NCBI GenBank assembly: GCA_024402595.1
Contig: JAKSTL010000001.1
Span: 81,214 to 145,213, forward strand
DNA length: 64,000 bases
Direction of reading: 5' to 3'
Source of the DNA: Treponema sp.
GTDB taxonomy: Bacteria > Spirochaetota > Spirochaetia > Treponematales > Treponemataceae
The position numbers and the translations under genes were made by a program. Under the pieces are notes generated by a model, which saw only the letters and a list, made by a program, of their open reading frames with translations, was not told the origin of the DNA and ran no database searches. Below, piece after piece: positions 7,842 through 22,800 of this stretch (its first letter is position 1; each line of letters opens with the position of its first letter).

Positions 7842-10800
7842 CTATTGTTCATCACGGAGGAAATCAACTGCAAACTCAGTTGAGTTTATACCTACGGCAA
7901 TTGGAGCAATTGTTGTATTACCAGAATCAATTTGTCTACCCTTTAATACAAGGCTTAACTTCTGATCAGAAGCCTCAAAATTTGAAGGGTCTGTTATCGC
8001 TTCAAACGAATTTGAATTATCTAAATAAGCAACTTTTACTGCAAATTTTGTTCCTAATTTAGATGTACTCATATATGTAATTACAGGTTTTGCAGCTAAT
8101 CCTGTATTTTCAGAATCTTCAAGTTTTATATCTGTCCAACGACCAACTGAATCTGTAGCATCAACTTTCATCCAATCTACTATTTTAGTTCCATCAGCTT
8201 TGAAACATCCATAATATAAAACACCATTTGTTACGTCTTGTGCAGTTATATGTAAATTTTCAGAAGAATCCATTTCCATACTTACATATCTACCAAAATC
8301 AATATTTGAACTTGGATTTTCTAAAGATGTTATATCCCATGTAAAGTTCGTTGCAGATGGATCAGAACCATTAGCTTTAGCAATAGCCAATGAACCATTA
8401 TCTCCATTTGATTTATAGTAATAAATAACTATTGGTACTGCTGTATTTGTAACTTTTATATCACAATATTGGCCAGATTCTGTTCCTTCATTTAGAGTAT
8501 CTTTACCTGCAATAACATATTTACCAGAAGAACTTGTGCCCGTATGATATTTGGTTTCTACACTACCGTTCTGATCAAAATTATTTTTATACAATGTTTT
8601 TGCATATTTTAAACATTTTGTATATGCATCATAATAAACTACATATACATGGTATTTTGAACTTGTATATGAACCTGCAATTCTAACATTTTGGAATTGA
8701 TTCCTGTACCTATCTGTTGAAATTGGTTCAATAAAGATTGAATCTGTTGGTTTTTCGCCATCTCTTCGGATAGACAGACCTCTACCAAATGTTGAAGCAC
8801 CTTCCCAACCATCATCAAGGAAAGTTATAAAAGGAATGTCATTTATTACACAAGTATCAACTTGTGAAGGTGGAGATTTAAATGCTCCATCAGACTGATC
8901 TGGTGTACTTGTATGTGTTCTACTACCTCCTAAGACAGCATCCCACATCATATTATCTTCACCACCCCAATAACCATATAAAGTACCATCATCAAATGGA
9001 CCTTTTTTATTTGTAGCTTCATATTTGTATGCTTTATTTGAAAGACGCTCTATAGTACCCATGATTGGGTTTCTACTATTTGTAAATGTCGTTCCACTAT
9101 TCCAAACACTCAAATACCTATCATCAGTCCAGAAGTTTTTACCGGCGGCGTTGGCTATTGATTTACCAGCGTCAGGGGTGTTTGCAACATAACCGTTTTC
9201 AATGTTGTAACCGATTGTATCAACATTGTCGTTGTTTGGTGTTGTTACAGCGCTATCTCCGGTTCCCCATTGTGCGTAAATGTAGCCAGAATATTCTGGT
9301 GCAGTAACAGTAATGCTTGAAGAGTCAGAAGCTGTTACAGTAATTGGAATTGGGCTTGAAGCTCCAGCACTTGTTTTTCTGAATACACTAGGGCTTGTGG
9401 CAAAGTTGAAACCTGTAATCTTAATAGTCTGGCCAGCTCTTACTGGGTAGCGTCCCAAACGAGAGCGGTTTGCACCTTCAACACCACTGATGTATGGAAC
9501 AACATCCATCTGATAGTATGGAACATTGTATTTATTAACATCATAAGAATTAAGCCAGTTACCTTCCAAATCTTTTTCAAGCATTGCACCCGCTGTCATT
9601 TCTATAGAAGAACTGTGAACGGGTTTTGCCTGGTCTTCAGCAATAATTCTTACTACTTTATCGTTACCCATTGCACCTTCAATTCCAGAAGTATCAATGT
9701 CTAACTGCCATGCTATAACATTACCATTCTGATCCGCTGTATCACTTAAGATGCTAAAGTTCCATACATTTCCAGCAACACTACCACTAGCAGTTTGCCA
9801 TGCTCCATCATCATCTTTGTAAGCAACGCAGTAGTAAGTTTTGCCATCTACAGTCTTTGCATTCTCACCAAATGCAGCTTCGGTCGGTGTAAAGCCATCA
9901 AAGCTTGCCCAAATCTTACCTAATGTATGTTCATCTACCGCTTTACCACGAATAGAAATCTTTCCAGAAACTTTAGGATCAACCAAGGCATCTCCATTGT
10001 AGTACAAGCCATCATCCTCAGCACCAGTTTTTCTAGCAGAACCAGTTATATAAGCTGGCAAATCAATATGACCATTCAAATAATTATTCTGATAAATACT
10101 GCTATCATCTGCACTATTCCAGAAGAATGGATCAATTGTAACAGATGGCGCAAAATTATCATTCTGAATAACTGCAAAGTCGTTAATCTTCAAGTAACAG
10201 AAACCACTGTTTATTCCCTGTTCTGAATCTTCTGTGTCATCCCAGAATGTGAATGACATTGAACGTTTTGTCAAATCTGTAATAACACCAGTACTATCAG
10301 CTCCAATATCATCTTTTGGAATAATATATCCATATTTGCCGGTTGTTCCCGAACCTGAATAATCACTTGCTGTAAAGAAGCTTTCTGCGGCAGTGATTCC
10401 TGTTGTTCCACCAATAGTTATTTTTTTGTCATACCACTTACTATCATTATCAGCCTTCTTTACACACTTAACGCTTTCTGATGAAGCATCATTATTGTAA
10501 GCAAGTTTAATACCCTGGTTATTAGCATTATTTCCACCAACAAACTCAGAAACCACACTTAATCCATTTAGAACTCTAAAGCGTTTTCCACCAAAGTCCG
10601 CTGTATTCATAATATAAGAATGCTGCTCTCCACCTGCTTTTTCAAGAATGTCGTAAGAAGTAAACTCAGATGCTTCATATTTACTGTCGCCATTCAAGTC
10701 TGTACCAAGCCAAAGCTTTGTAATACGAGGAGCATTATTCTGAACGCTTCCGTCATATCTTGCAGCAGAACAGTTACCTGCTTTATCAAATACAAATACA

Positions 10801-13800
10801 ACCATTGCTCCAGGACCATCTGGAATAAAGTTGGAACGAACAGAAGCATCATAAGTCCAAGTTGACTGACTCTTAATTACACTTTCTGGCATTCCATCAC
10901 CATCATCAGTTACATCATCATAAGCAGAACTTGTACTTGTAGAATCAAATCCATTCTTTTCTGTACCTGTGTTATTGATTACACGAACATAAGGGAAGAA
11001 TGCATCTACATTTCCTGCACCAGTTGCCAAAGTATCTTCACTTAATACAACCGTTGTAACAAATCCACTGGCATTCTTTGCAACAGAAGCAACATCAAGC
11101 CATGCACCATTGATATAAACAACACCACCAGCAAATATATTCTTTTCTTTTGTATTTCCTGTAAGTGTAAGTGTCTTCAAATCAGCAGCTACAGTTACAG
11201 TGCCTTCATAACCATACATTGTCTGGCCGCCAAATTTCATTGTACCTGCGTCTTTTACAAAAATTATTCCATTGTATGTAATTTTAGCAGCGTCTGTTGT
11301 AGGAGCAACCAAAGGATCGTATACACGATTTGGATTAACACCATGTTCTGGTCTGTTATAATAGAACAAAGTTCGTGCAAATCCAGAACCATAATCTGTT
11401 ACTTTACCGCCCAATGTAAATACGCCGTTACTGTTTACAACCTGACCAGTTGCATTTTCATCAGTTGCAACATCTACAACTCTATCACCATTAAAGCTTA
11501 CATAATCCATTACTGGAGCAGTATCATCAAAGTTTACATTATAGTTACAATATGCAGTAGTTTCTGTTTCACTATTCTTGTAAGCCACAACTTTAATAGC
11601 GAGAGTATCTGTAGTTCCAAGCTTATTCAAAGGAATCTTTGCAGTTACTCTTGAATAATATGTGTTAGTTCCAGAAGTAAAGCTTGTAGCATCATCTGTT
11701 GCTCTAATTGTTGCCGCTGCAGGTGTTGTTGCACTGTTCAAGCCTTCAATATCTGCCGCTGTGTAATATTCAACCTTCTGAATACCACTCTTATCGGAAA
11801 TCTCAATCTGAAGTTCGTTGTAATTTTCTGTTGTCTTTAAGAACATATCTGCTGCATAAGCTTTTTCCGAAGTCTGTTCTGTTCTTTCCGCATCACTATA
11901 TCCAACAATTGTTCCTGTTGTTGGAACCTGTGGAATATTTGTATCAATTACAAAGCTTCTTACTTCCGACCAGTTACCAAGCTTACAATTGTTATCCATT
12001 GCTACTACTCGGTAGTTAAGAGTAAACTTGTTAGTTCCATCACCCTGACTAGCACTTTCGCATTGCAATTCCTTAAACTTATTAACCGACAAGTTCCAGC
12101 TGGCTTTTCCATTTGCTTTAATTCCCCAGAAATCATCATGACTTTCTACACCGGCTACTGTTTTCACACTTGCAGTGAAGTCTGGAGTTGGTTTTGAGAA
12201 TGTTGAACTTTCATTATAAATTGTGTAAATAGATGTTGTTCCATCTGTTGGATCAAGCATTGCTTTTAACAAACTAATATCTGCCGAATCAAATAAACCA
12301 TCCTTGTTTACATCAATCTGAACATAAACGCTATCAATAGAAACATTATCTGTTGCAGAACCAATAATCTGAACTGTTCCATTAAGATTTGCATTTGCTC
12401 CTGGTGATGTTACTTCTACAGTTGGTCGGTCACCATAAGGATTATACTTAAGTTCATAAGTTGATAATGTACTTTCGTTACCAAGTTCATCTTTTGCGTA
12501 GAAGTAAACTGGGATTGCGTAAATATCTGTTGTTGTATTATGAACGATTTTTGTTTTGTAATCTTTCAAAGCAGTTGGATCACCTGGCAATCCGTTTACA
12601 TTCAAAGTCCAGCTTGTTGTTAGTTTATCAGTATTGTTATCTGCTAATTTTACTTTTGTTGCACCGGTATCAAAGTTTTTATCATCCAAAACCAGATATT
12701 TAAACTCTGCAATTTCTGAAGAATCCGAAGTTGTACCAATAATATTTACAACACCAATTTCTGCATCATTTGCGTCTGCCAAATCTTCTGTAGTGTAAGC
12801 TACATCTCCGCTCTTAGCAGGACTAATAATTCCAATAACAGGACCATCATTATCTACAGTAAATGAAACTGGTGGAGTTGTTGTAGAAATACCACTCTTA
12901 TCTGTAATTGTGAATACTACAGATTTTCCACCAGATGCCGCAGGAGTTTTTGTAGCTTCAATTCCATCCACATCCGCCAGATTTATCTTCAAGATATAAT
13001 TTGTATATTCATTTCCGTCTACTGTTGTAGTTCCAGAGGCTTCCATTGTAAGAACATCAGTTGCAGTTCCATCACCAGCATCTTCTTTTACACCATCAAT
13101 TTTTGCAGTTACAGAATCAATTCCGTTGGCATCGTAAACCGCAATCTTAATAAGAATATTCTGTTTTGTTTTTCCACCAACCTTATCAGTAAGTTCCTTA
13201 ATTTTTGTAGTTGCTTTGTCAGCAGACAAGGCATCTTCTGCGTCAATTCCTTTATAATCAATGTAAGAATCTGTATATGATGGTGGATTACTGTCAAATG
13301 TATAACTTACTTTTTCATTGTTTGTTACAGCAGTTGAATATCCATCACTAGTCTTATAACTGATTTTTGGCATATAAAGTTCATCAGCTCTACCTTCAGT
13401 TTCGTTATTGGTAATAAATACACCATCCTTTGCATCTTTGATGTAGAAATACATTTTCTTAACACCGTCAGAAGTATCGCTTGGTGAATAACTGAAGGTT
13501 CCTGAACTTAAAGTAACTTTTGCCACACTAGCCCATTCTGCTTCAGTTGTAATTGGTGTTGGAGAAATCTTCAATTCTTTAATTACGCCATCGTCATCTT
13601 CAATAGAACCACTAACTGTTGCATCATATTTTAACAATGTACCAGTTTTTCCAGTCAAACTTGAAAGCTTGATGATTGGTCGGTCAGAATCCAAATCTAT
13701 TAAGTATGATGTATAATCTGTTGCTTTTATATCTGCTACATCAACACTAGAGTTTCCGGCTTTATCCACTGCTACAGGCAACAAGAAGAAATGTCCATTT

Positions 13801-16800
13801 GTTACGCCAGCACTTTCCAAAACGCCGTTTGTGTAATAATTAGAAATCTTCCAACCATAAATATCCGAAACATTAGCACCATAATCGTGAGTTTCATCAT
13901 CAGTTCCAGGATTTGTTGTAATTTCTTTAAGTAATTTCCATCCATCTGCAGTGCTAATACTTGCATGAACTGTTGGTGTAACATCCTTATTCTCAGCAAA
14001 GAAATAATACAAGCTTAAAGAAACTGGAGTATTTTCTTCTTCAACGCTACCACTTAATGTTACATAACCATTCAAAGTTGAATCTTTAGCTGGTGAAGAA
14101 ATATCTGTTCGTGGAGCACTTGTATCAACCTGAAGTTCAAAGCCCTTTGTATCATTTTTGTTTCCAGCCGAATCATAAGCGGTGATTGTTACTGAATAAG
14201 AAGTTCCTACCAGTTTTTCAAATGCGGCATCACCTATTGTTGCTTCCCAAGTTCCGTTCAAAGCGTCTGAAGAAGCATCTATATATTGAGTAATTGCATC
14301 ATCTCCATCAAAGGCCGAACAGCTCACTGTAATTTTTGTTACGCCAGAAGCATTATCATTATAATTACCTTTTAATGTGATTGCATTTGTCTTGTTTGTA
14401 AGAATTAAACTTCCCAAAGTTTCATTTGCAAGAACAGAACCGTTTTCGCCTACATCATATTTTAATTCTGTAAGTTCTGGTTTCTGTTCATCAATTTTGA
14501 TTGTATATTCATTTGTATCAGATTCATTTCCAGCCTTATCTACCGCCACAAACTTAATCTTATTGTGAGAAGAACCGGAACTTTCCGCAAATCCAGAAAT
14601 TGTTGTTTTGAAAGTTTCTATTGTACCTGTGTCACTTGGAACAATTACACCTGTAGCTTCTGTTGAATAACTTTCGCCAGGTTTTTGAATCCAGTAACTC
14701 AAACTGCTAATTCCAGAAAGTTCTTCAACATATTGTCCGCTAATTTCAAAGGCTTCTGCTGTAAACCAATGATTATCTACACTGTCTTCACCTTCTGCGG
14801 CTACTACCTTAACATTACCAATCTTGGTGTTTGCTGTATCAAGTCGTGGTCTTGTTCTATCAATTGTTGTTTTATAAACTTCAGATACTTTGTTACCAAC
14901 CTGATCTTCTGCAATCACTTCGATTGTGTATTCGCCTTCTGTTGCTGAAGACAATGTATATTTCCAAGTTTGAGCGGCAGTTTTCTTAGTTCCTGTTACA
15001 GGAGCAGTTGTAAAGTCGGTTTCTGTTCCATTCACTTTAAGAGTTACTGCTTTAAGATAAGTTTCAGCAAGAGTTCCTTCAATTACCACATTTCTGTTGT
15101 AAAAATTATTAAGTGTTGAAGCAGCTTCATCATTAACTTTTGTAATTGCAATTACTGGAGAAAGCTTATCTGCGGCAATATGCACAGGAGAAGCCAAAAC
15201 TGTTGTATTTCCAGCCAAATCTGCAACTTTTACAAAGATTGAATATTCACCTTCTTCGCTAATTGTCTGGCCGTCAATCTTAAGGTTCCAATTATCTGCT
15301 GTTCCCAATGCCGATGTATAATCTTGAACAATATTTTCGTTAGAAGCTGGCCAAGTTGTTACATGACCTTTTGCAATTCCATACATTACAGAACTTAGTC
15401 CGCTCTGAATTGCAGTTGAACCAGTTTCTGCGGCTGTTCCATTTATAATTATATTTTTGTTCAAGTCGTAATAGTAAACACCACTAACTGCACTTAAAGC
15501 TTTTTCGTTTGTCTTAACTGCATTTTCGGTTGCCAAAGCAATTGTTGGTTTGTCCAAATCAAATACATAAGTAATATCTGCCTGTTCTGATTTATTAAAC
15601 TTGTCTTTTACCACAAAAGTATTTGTTGTTTTTACCGAAGCTTCTGGTTTTGCAATTGTATAAATAATTGTCTGTTCGTCTGTACTTGTTGTATCCAAAC
15701 TTGAATCAGTAGTTCCATCTGTTGCAGTCAAATTAGAAAGAAGATAATCATCGTCTACCTTTGCAGTAATTGTAAAGGCTTCATTGGTGTAATAAACATT
15801 TTCTTTTAGCTTGCTTGTAGAAACAGAAGTTGAAAGTTTTACCGTAGGATTTTTATCATCAACACCAATGTTTATTTTAAGAGTTTCTGTCTTTTGTTCT
15901 GCTACCAAAGTTGAACGATTATCTGGATTTGTATCTTCTGCATAAACCTGAACTGTATATTCGCCAGCCTTTGTAATTCCAAGTTCACTTAAGGACAAAG
16001 CTTTTGTTACTGATGTTGAGTTTATGTTTTCAAAAGTCTGAACCTCTCCATCATTTACCAGAACTTTAATTGAGCCAACTCCATCATCATCTTTTACCGT
16101 AAACTCAATAGAATCTGTTGTTTTGAACAAATTATTGTTTACCGCTACAGGATTTTCATTTGAATTAAACAATGGTGAAGTTAAAGCTATAGTTGGAGTA
16201 TCTGTGCTCTGTTTTACATTCAAAGTTACTACTGCATTGTTTGTATTTCCAACCTTATCAGTTACCACAATCTTAAGCTTGGTTTCTGCATTATCAGTTA
16301 AATCTCTTGTATCCTGATTAAATCCATAGCTTACAAAAGCGGAATCTGTATAAGTATTTTGTTTTAAGAGAACATCATCGCTGTCATCAACAACTTTGTA
16401 CAATGTAATTTCTTTAATTCCAGTTGTATCGCTGGCAGTTCCAGAAATGCTGATAATTCCATTTACATAAACTGTAGAAACATCATCAACCTTTTCTGTT
16501 ACTGTTGGTGAATAACTTGGCACTGGCAATGTAGGATTTGTAACATCAATTTTCATAGAAATTGTGTAATCTTTAGAATTGCCCGCTTTATCTGTAGCAG
16601 TTACTACTGGAGAAAGACTTACATCTTCTGGTGAATCGCCGCCCGCAAGAGCTTTAAGTTCATCTTTAGTTAAGCTTACTGTCCATTTTTTAGTTGTCTT
16701 ATCTAAAGTGGCAACAACAGTTTTTGCTTCTGTAAACTGAACTTTTACGCTATCTACACCAGAAAGTGCATCATCAAAGCTTCCACTTAATGTTAAAGCT

Positions 16801-19800
16801 TGTTCTGCATTCATATAAAGAGTTCCAGAAATTGCCGATTCTTCATCATCCCCAAGCTTGTACTTCATTGCAGAAAGCTCTGGTTTTCCTAAATCTACTT
16901 TTACTGTGTATTCTTTAGCATCAGAAACATTTCCGGCTTTATCTGTTGCTACAAGTTTAATTGTATTGTTTGCCGTCGCTGTACTTGTTACAAAGTCTGT
17001 GATTGTAGAGTTAAAGGCCTCGTAAGTTCCCTTATCGCTTGGAACAATAGTACCTGTAGAATCTGTTGTATAAGTTCCACCAGGAACTTTTATCCAATAT
17101 TCAAGTTTTTCAATTCCTGAACCAGCTTCTGTGTATTCGCCTTTTACCGCAATTGCAGTTGTGTTGAACCAATGAGCAGCCAGATTTTCTATAGATTGAC
17201 CACCGATTGTTGTATTTTCTTCCACAATTACAGGTTTTGTTGTATCAAAAATATACAGCAATTGTTCCGATGTTGATTTTCCAAAGATGTTAGTTGCTGT
17301 AATTCTGTTTGTAATTCTTTCGTTTTCGTTTGTACTAACTGCTGTAGCGGCAAAAACAAAGCTTCCTTCTGTTTTTTCTGTATTTTCAGTTATTGTACCA
17401 ACGCTACCATTTGATGTTGTTCCATCACTCCAAACCACAGATTTTAATGTTTCTGCTTCTGTTACTGTTGCTGTACCCGAAATATTAAAGGTTCCGGTTG
17501 CATAAGTGTATTTCTTTCCACTTACAGTAGCAGAATAATTTGAAGAGAAGGCGTCTGGGAATGCAACGGTCAATGTTGGTGTTGCATTTTTTATTGTTTG
17601 TGTAGTTGTATAAGTTGTACTGTTTCCAGCTTTATCTATAGCTACAACTTTATATTCATTTGTTCCATCTGGAATTGCGGAAATATAACCGTTTTCATCA
17701 CTATCAAAGGTGTATGTATAAACTGAATATGATTTTCCACCAATTGTTTCTGTAGAAGCCGCTCTTGTAATCTTAGTTCCATCAATTGTTACTGGTGAAT
17801 CGTTGTTATAAAGAGTAACGCTTTCCAAACCTGAACCTTCATCAATTACCTTTGTTACCAGTTCAATCTTTGGTGTTGCATTATCCACAGATTTTGTAAA
17901 GGCATTGAAAGTTGGACCATTTGAATCCAACATAATGTTCAATTTTGCAGTTGGATTATTTGCTACAACCGATTTATTACCAGCATTATCTACAGCCGCA
18001 AGATAGAGAACATAGTTTGTACCTTCTACAAAGCTTTCTCCACTTAAATCAATGTAGTTTGTCCAAGAACCCGCCGCAGAAGTAATTTGTGTCCAGCCGT
18101 TTTCGTTTGTAACATTTTCTGTATAAACGCCATTGCTAATTGCTGGTGCAGAAGTTGCAAGTTTGTAGTAAAGACCTGCAACCTTGCTCAATCCTGTGTC
18201 GGCTACAGTTCCTTTTACGGTGTATGGAGCACTCTTCTTTCCATAAACGGTTACTGCATCTGAAACAACGATTGGAGAAGTAAGTGTAAAGGTTGGTGCA
18301 TCAATATCTACTGTTGTTGTAAAGCTAACAGGACTTGCAGAATTACCACAATAATCTTTTGCTGTAACTGTAACTACATATTTTCCGCCAGCCTTTGGTA
18401 TTGTTACCGACCAAGCTTGTGGGGAAGTTTGTTTTGTTGTTCCTGTTACAGGAGTTTTAGTAAATGCAAAATTATTGATTACTGCACCATCTTTTGTTGC
18501 TGTAACTTTTATTTCTTTTAAGTATGATTCCGTGATTTTTCCAGAAATTACAACTCCAGCCGAAGCCATTGTGTTGTTGTAATATTCAGGAACTGTTGTT
18601 GTAACTTCAATCACTGGCGAAGCTTTATCTGCAACAATCTTAATTGGAGAAATAGAAGCTTCATTTCCAGCCTTATCTTCTACTTTTACAAATACTGTGT
18701 ATTCACCTTCGTTTTCTGCAGAAATGATTTCTGAATCAAGTTTAACATTCCAGTCTTTTGTTCCAGAAGCTTCTGTCCAATCTTTGAAAATCTCTTCAGC
18801 ACTTGTTGGTACACTTGCCACATGACCTTTTGCAATTAAATACTTAACCGCAGAAATATCACTCTGGAAATCTTTTGTTGAACCATCTTCAACGCCTTCA
18901 TCCTTGGCTGTACCACTAATAATGATGTTTTTGTTCAAATCGTAGTAATAAACACCACTTTCTACATTCAAAGCTGTTGTATTTGTCTTTACAGGATTTG
19001 TTGCCAGTGCAATAGTTGGCACATCAAGATCAAATACATAAGTTACGCTTTCCTGATTTGTGTTTGCAAACTTATCTGTTACAACAAAAGTATTGGTTAC
19101 AGAAGATGATGTTTCTGTTTTGATAATTGAATATTCAATAGACTGTTCTTCTGTAGTTGCTGTACTCAAACTTGAACCAGCAGTTCCATTTGTTGCCGTC
19201 AAAGTTGAAAGCAAATAATCATCATCAACTTTTGCTGTAATTTTGAAGTTACTGTTTGTATAATATTTGTTGTTTATATATTTCTTTGAATCCAAATCTG
19301 TTGCCAAAGAAATACTTGGTTTTGCATCATCTACACCAATCTTAATTGTTTGTGTTGTTGTAGAAGCGGCATTATCATAACCGTCTGGGTTTGAGTCTAC
19401 AATTTCAACTCGTAAAGTGTATTCACCAACTGAACTAATGCCTAAATCATCTTTTATTTTGTAAGTTTTTGTTGCAGAAGTTACACCGCCCAAACTTTCT
19501 GTCTTAACTGGAGTTGTACTACCGTCTTTATAAATATTGATTGTAGCAAGTCCATCATCATCGCTCATTGAAAGTGAAATTGAATCTGTTGTTTTGAACA
19601 AGTTTGTTCCACTTACAATTGGTGCATCGGCAGAGTTTACAAATGGTGCATCCAGTGTAATTTTTGGCTTATCAGTAGATTCATCCACTGCGAGAGACCA
19701 AGTTTTTGTACCAGAAATGTTTCCAGCTTTATCTACGGCCACCACTGTTACAGTTGATGTTTTTTGGTCATCAAGCTGTGTTGTATCAATTGTAAATGAG

Positions 19801-22800
19801 AAGTTTTTATAAGTTTTTTCTGTTTCTGCAACTGCTACCACCTGATTTTCAATTGGGGCATAAGTTGCATTTGCAAATGTCTTATAATATGTTGCTAAAC
19901 CGTCTGCTGGTTTTGTAACAAACCATCTTATTTCCTTAAGACCTGTTTCATCTGTGGCAATACCAGAAATTGTTACTTTTCCATTGTATTTTGTTGCTTC
20001 ACCAACAGTTACAGAAGGAATTGCACTGTTCAAGGCTAAAGTTGGAGCCTGTTTATCAACATCAATTTCAATTGTCGAAGAATCTGTTGCATTTCCAACA
20101 TTATCTGTAGCTCTAATTACATAAGTGTGATGCCCTGTTGCAAAGTCTGAAACTGGCAGTTTGAATACATAAGTTGTACCGCTTGAAGATTCATCCAAAG
20201 CAATGTTTGTATCAACATTATTCTTGTAAAGTCGAACTGCCTTTATTCCACTTATAGAATCACTTACGGTTGCTGATAAAGTTACAGAACCTGTTGTTGC
20301 GGCAACAATTTGAGTAATATCTGCAGCTGCTGAACTAATTTCTGGACCTGTTCCATCTGGTTGAACTTTTATTGAATTACTTCCACTGTTAGCAGAAATT
20401 AAAGAAACATTTCCTGCCACATCTCGTGCCGCAATATACAATCCATAGCTGGTTTTTTCTGCATATTCATCAGAAGACATATCCACATTGATTGTCCATG
20501 TGTTTCCTGAATCACCTTTTACAATATTTGCCTTTGTCCAGCTGTCCAGATTTGTATACACTGTTTCATCTGTTGTTTTTGCTGGTTCCGCTGTGGCTAC
20601 TGTGTAATAAATAAAGTCTTCAATTCCACTGGCAACACCTCTTTCTGGAGTGGTATCTTTTACAGTTCCTTTTACGGTAAAGTATTCACCTTTCTTTGTG
20701 TATGTTGTTTCACCAACTGTTGTTCCGCCAATATTTGTTACGGTAAAGGTTGGAGGTAAAGCATCAACTAAATACTGGAAGCTGATTATTGTTGACTGTC
20801 CATATTCGTCTACTGCCTTGTAATATTTTGTTGCATCAGTAATTCCAATTGTAATTGTATCTGTCCATTTTCCGTCATTAGCCAAAACAATTGAACTTTC
20901 TGTTGCAGTAGAAAGAGTTTCTGCATTGCCTGTACAAGTTGAATCTGCATAGCGTCCAACTACAACGGCAGCTCCATCGGACCAAGATCCGTTGATTGTT
21001 AAACTTGCCTTTGCGGCACGATAAGCGCCAGATGCTGTGGTCAAATTGAATACTGGAGCACCTGCATCAACTGCAAGTTTAAATACAGTTGATTTTGCAT
21101 TGTAGCCTGTAGAATCCTGTTTACTATCTGCAACTACAACTTTTAATTCATACTTACCTTCTTCTGCTGGTAGAGTGTAGTTCAAAGAATAAGAAGTTTT
21201 TCCATAATCAGAAATTAGAGTTCTGGTTGTCCAATTTGAATCTGAATCTAAATCTGAATCTAAATCTGAATCTGAAAGTTTTTTGTAGCTTACAGTTACA
21301 GTTTCAATTCCATCATCATCGGTGATTGTTCCAAGTACGCGGTTATTGTTGCTTGGGCTAAAGAGGTTTACTCCCTGTGTTACATTTTTTATATCATCTA
21401 TGCTTTCATCCGCATTACTGAAGGTTATCATTGGAGCATCTGTTGTCTGATCTACATGTAAGGTTTCTTCTTTTACGGTGATGTTGCCTACTGTATCAAT
21501 TGCTACCACTGTCAGTTCTACATCTTTTGCAGTCTGTTCTGCTTTTGTAAAGTCTGTTGTGTCTATTGTTATACTGTAGTTTTTATATGTTCCGCTGCAT
21601 TCAATCTTCTGTCCGCTTACGGCTGTGTAATCTGTGCCTGTGTGATTATAGAACCATCGGATTTCGGCAATGCCTGTTTCGTCGTTGGCTACTCCGTTTA
21701 CTGTGATTGTTCCGTTTACTTTTGTTACTCCACCAACTTCCACTGTTGGACTTACACCTGTTATTGATAAGTCTGGTGCAGTTTTATCAATGTAAATATT
21801 AAAGCTTACGGCTGAATCATTTTTATTTCCGGCATTGTCTTCGGTTGTAATCTTAACTGCATAAGAACCATCTGTACCGTTTCTAAGAGCGTCTAACTTA
21901 GTTTTAGTAATTTCTGCTGCCCAATTGTTATTTTCATCTACAGTTGCAATAATTGCATCATCTCCAGTAAATCCACGACCAGTAATCTTAATTGACTTTA
22001 ATCCCGAAACGGTTTCTTCATATTTACCGCTTAAGAAAACAGATTCTGTTGCCTTTGTATTGATAATGCTTCCCAATGCAGTTTCCGTGCCTGTTCCAAG
22101 CTTGTATTTTGTATCAGAAAGTACAGGAGCAGATTCATCTAATTTAATTACAAATGTATTATCTGTAATGTTTCCTGCGTAATCAATTGCTCTAAGCATT
22201 ATTCCATTGTGACTATCTTTTCCAACACTAGAAACAAAACTACTCAATGTTGTGCTAAAGCTTTCGTAATTTCCAAAATCTGTTACTGTGAAAGAACCAC
22301 TTCTTGCGGCACTAAAGTTTTCCCCTGGCTTTTTGATGTAATAATCCAGCTGTTTAATTCCACTTCCCGCTTCAAGATATTGTCCTGCAAAATTGATAAG
22401 GGCATTTGTAAACCAATAGTTATTTACCTGTGATAAATCTTGATTACCAATTGTTGTATTTGAAGAATCAAGTAGTGGAGCTGTAGTATCAATTCTTGTG
22501 GAAGCAATTAAAGTTCCTTCGTTTGTACTGTAATCGGTTGCAGTTAATGTGATTTCATACAATCCATCATCACTGTGGTCTGAACTTGCGTCCAAAGTAA
22601 TTGTCCATTCTTGTTCAGTTGAATAACCATCGTCGCCATAAAGTTTTAATGAAGAATCAAAAGCTGTTGCAATTGAACTACCATCTTTTGTTACATTTAC
22701 CGTATAAGCCTTAAGGAACTTTTCTGAGATTGTACCTTTAATTACAAGCTTATTGTCGGCTGCATTTACAGTTTCCAAATTATAATACTGATTCAATGCA

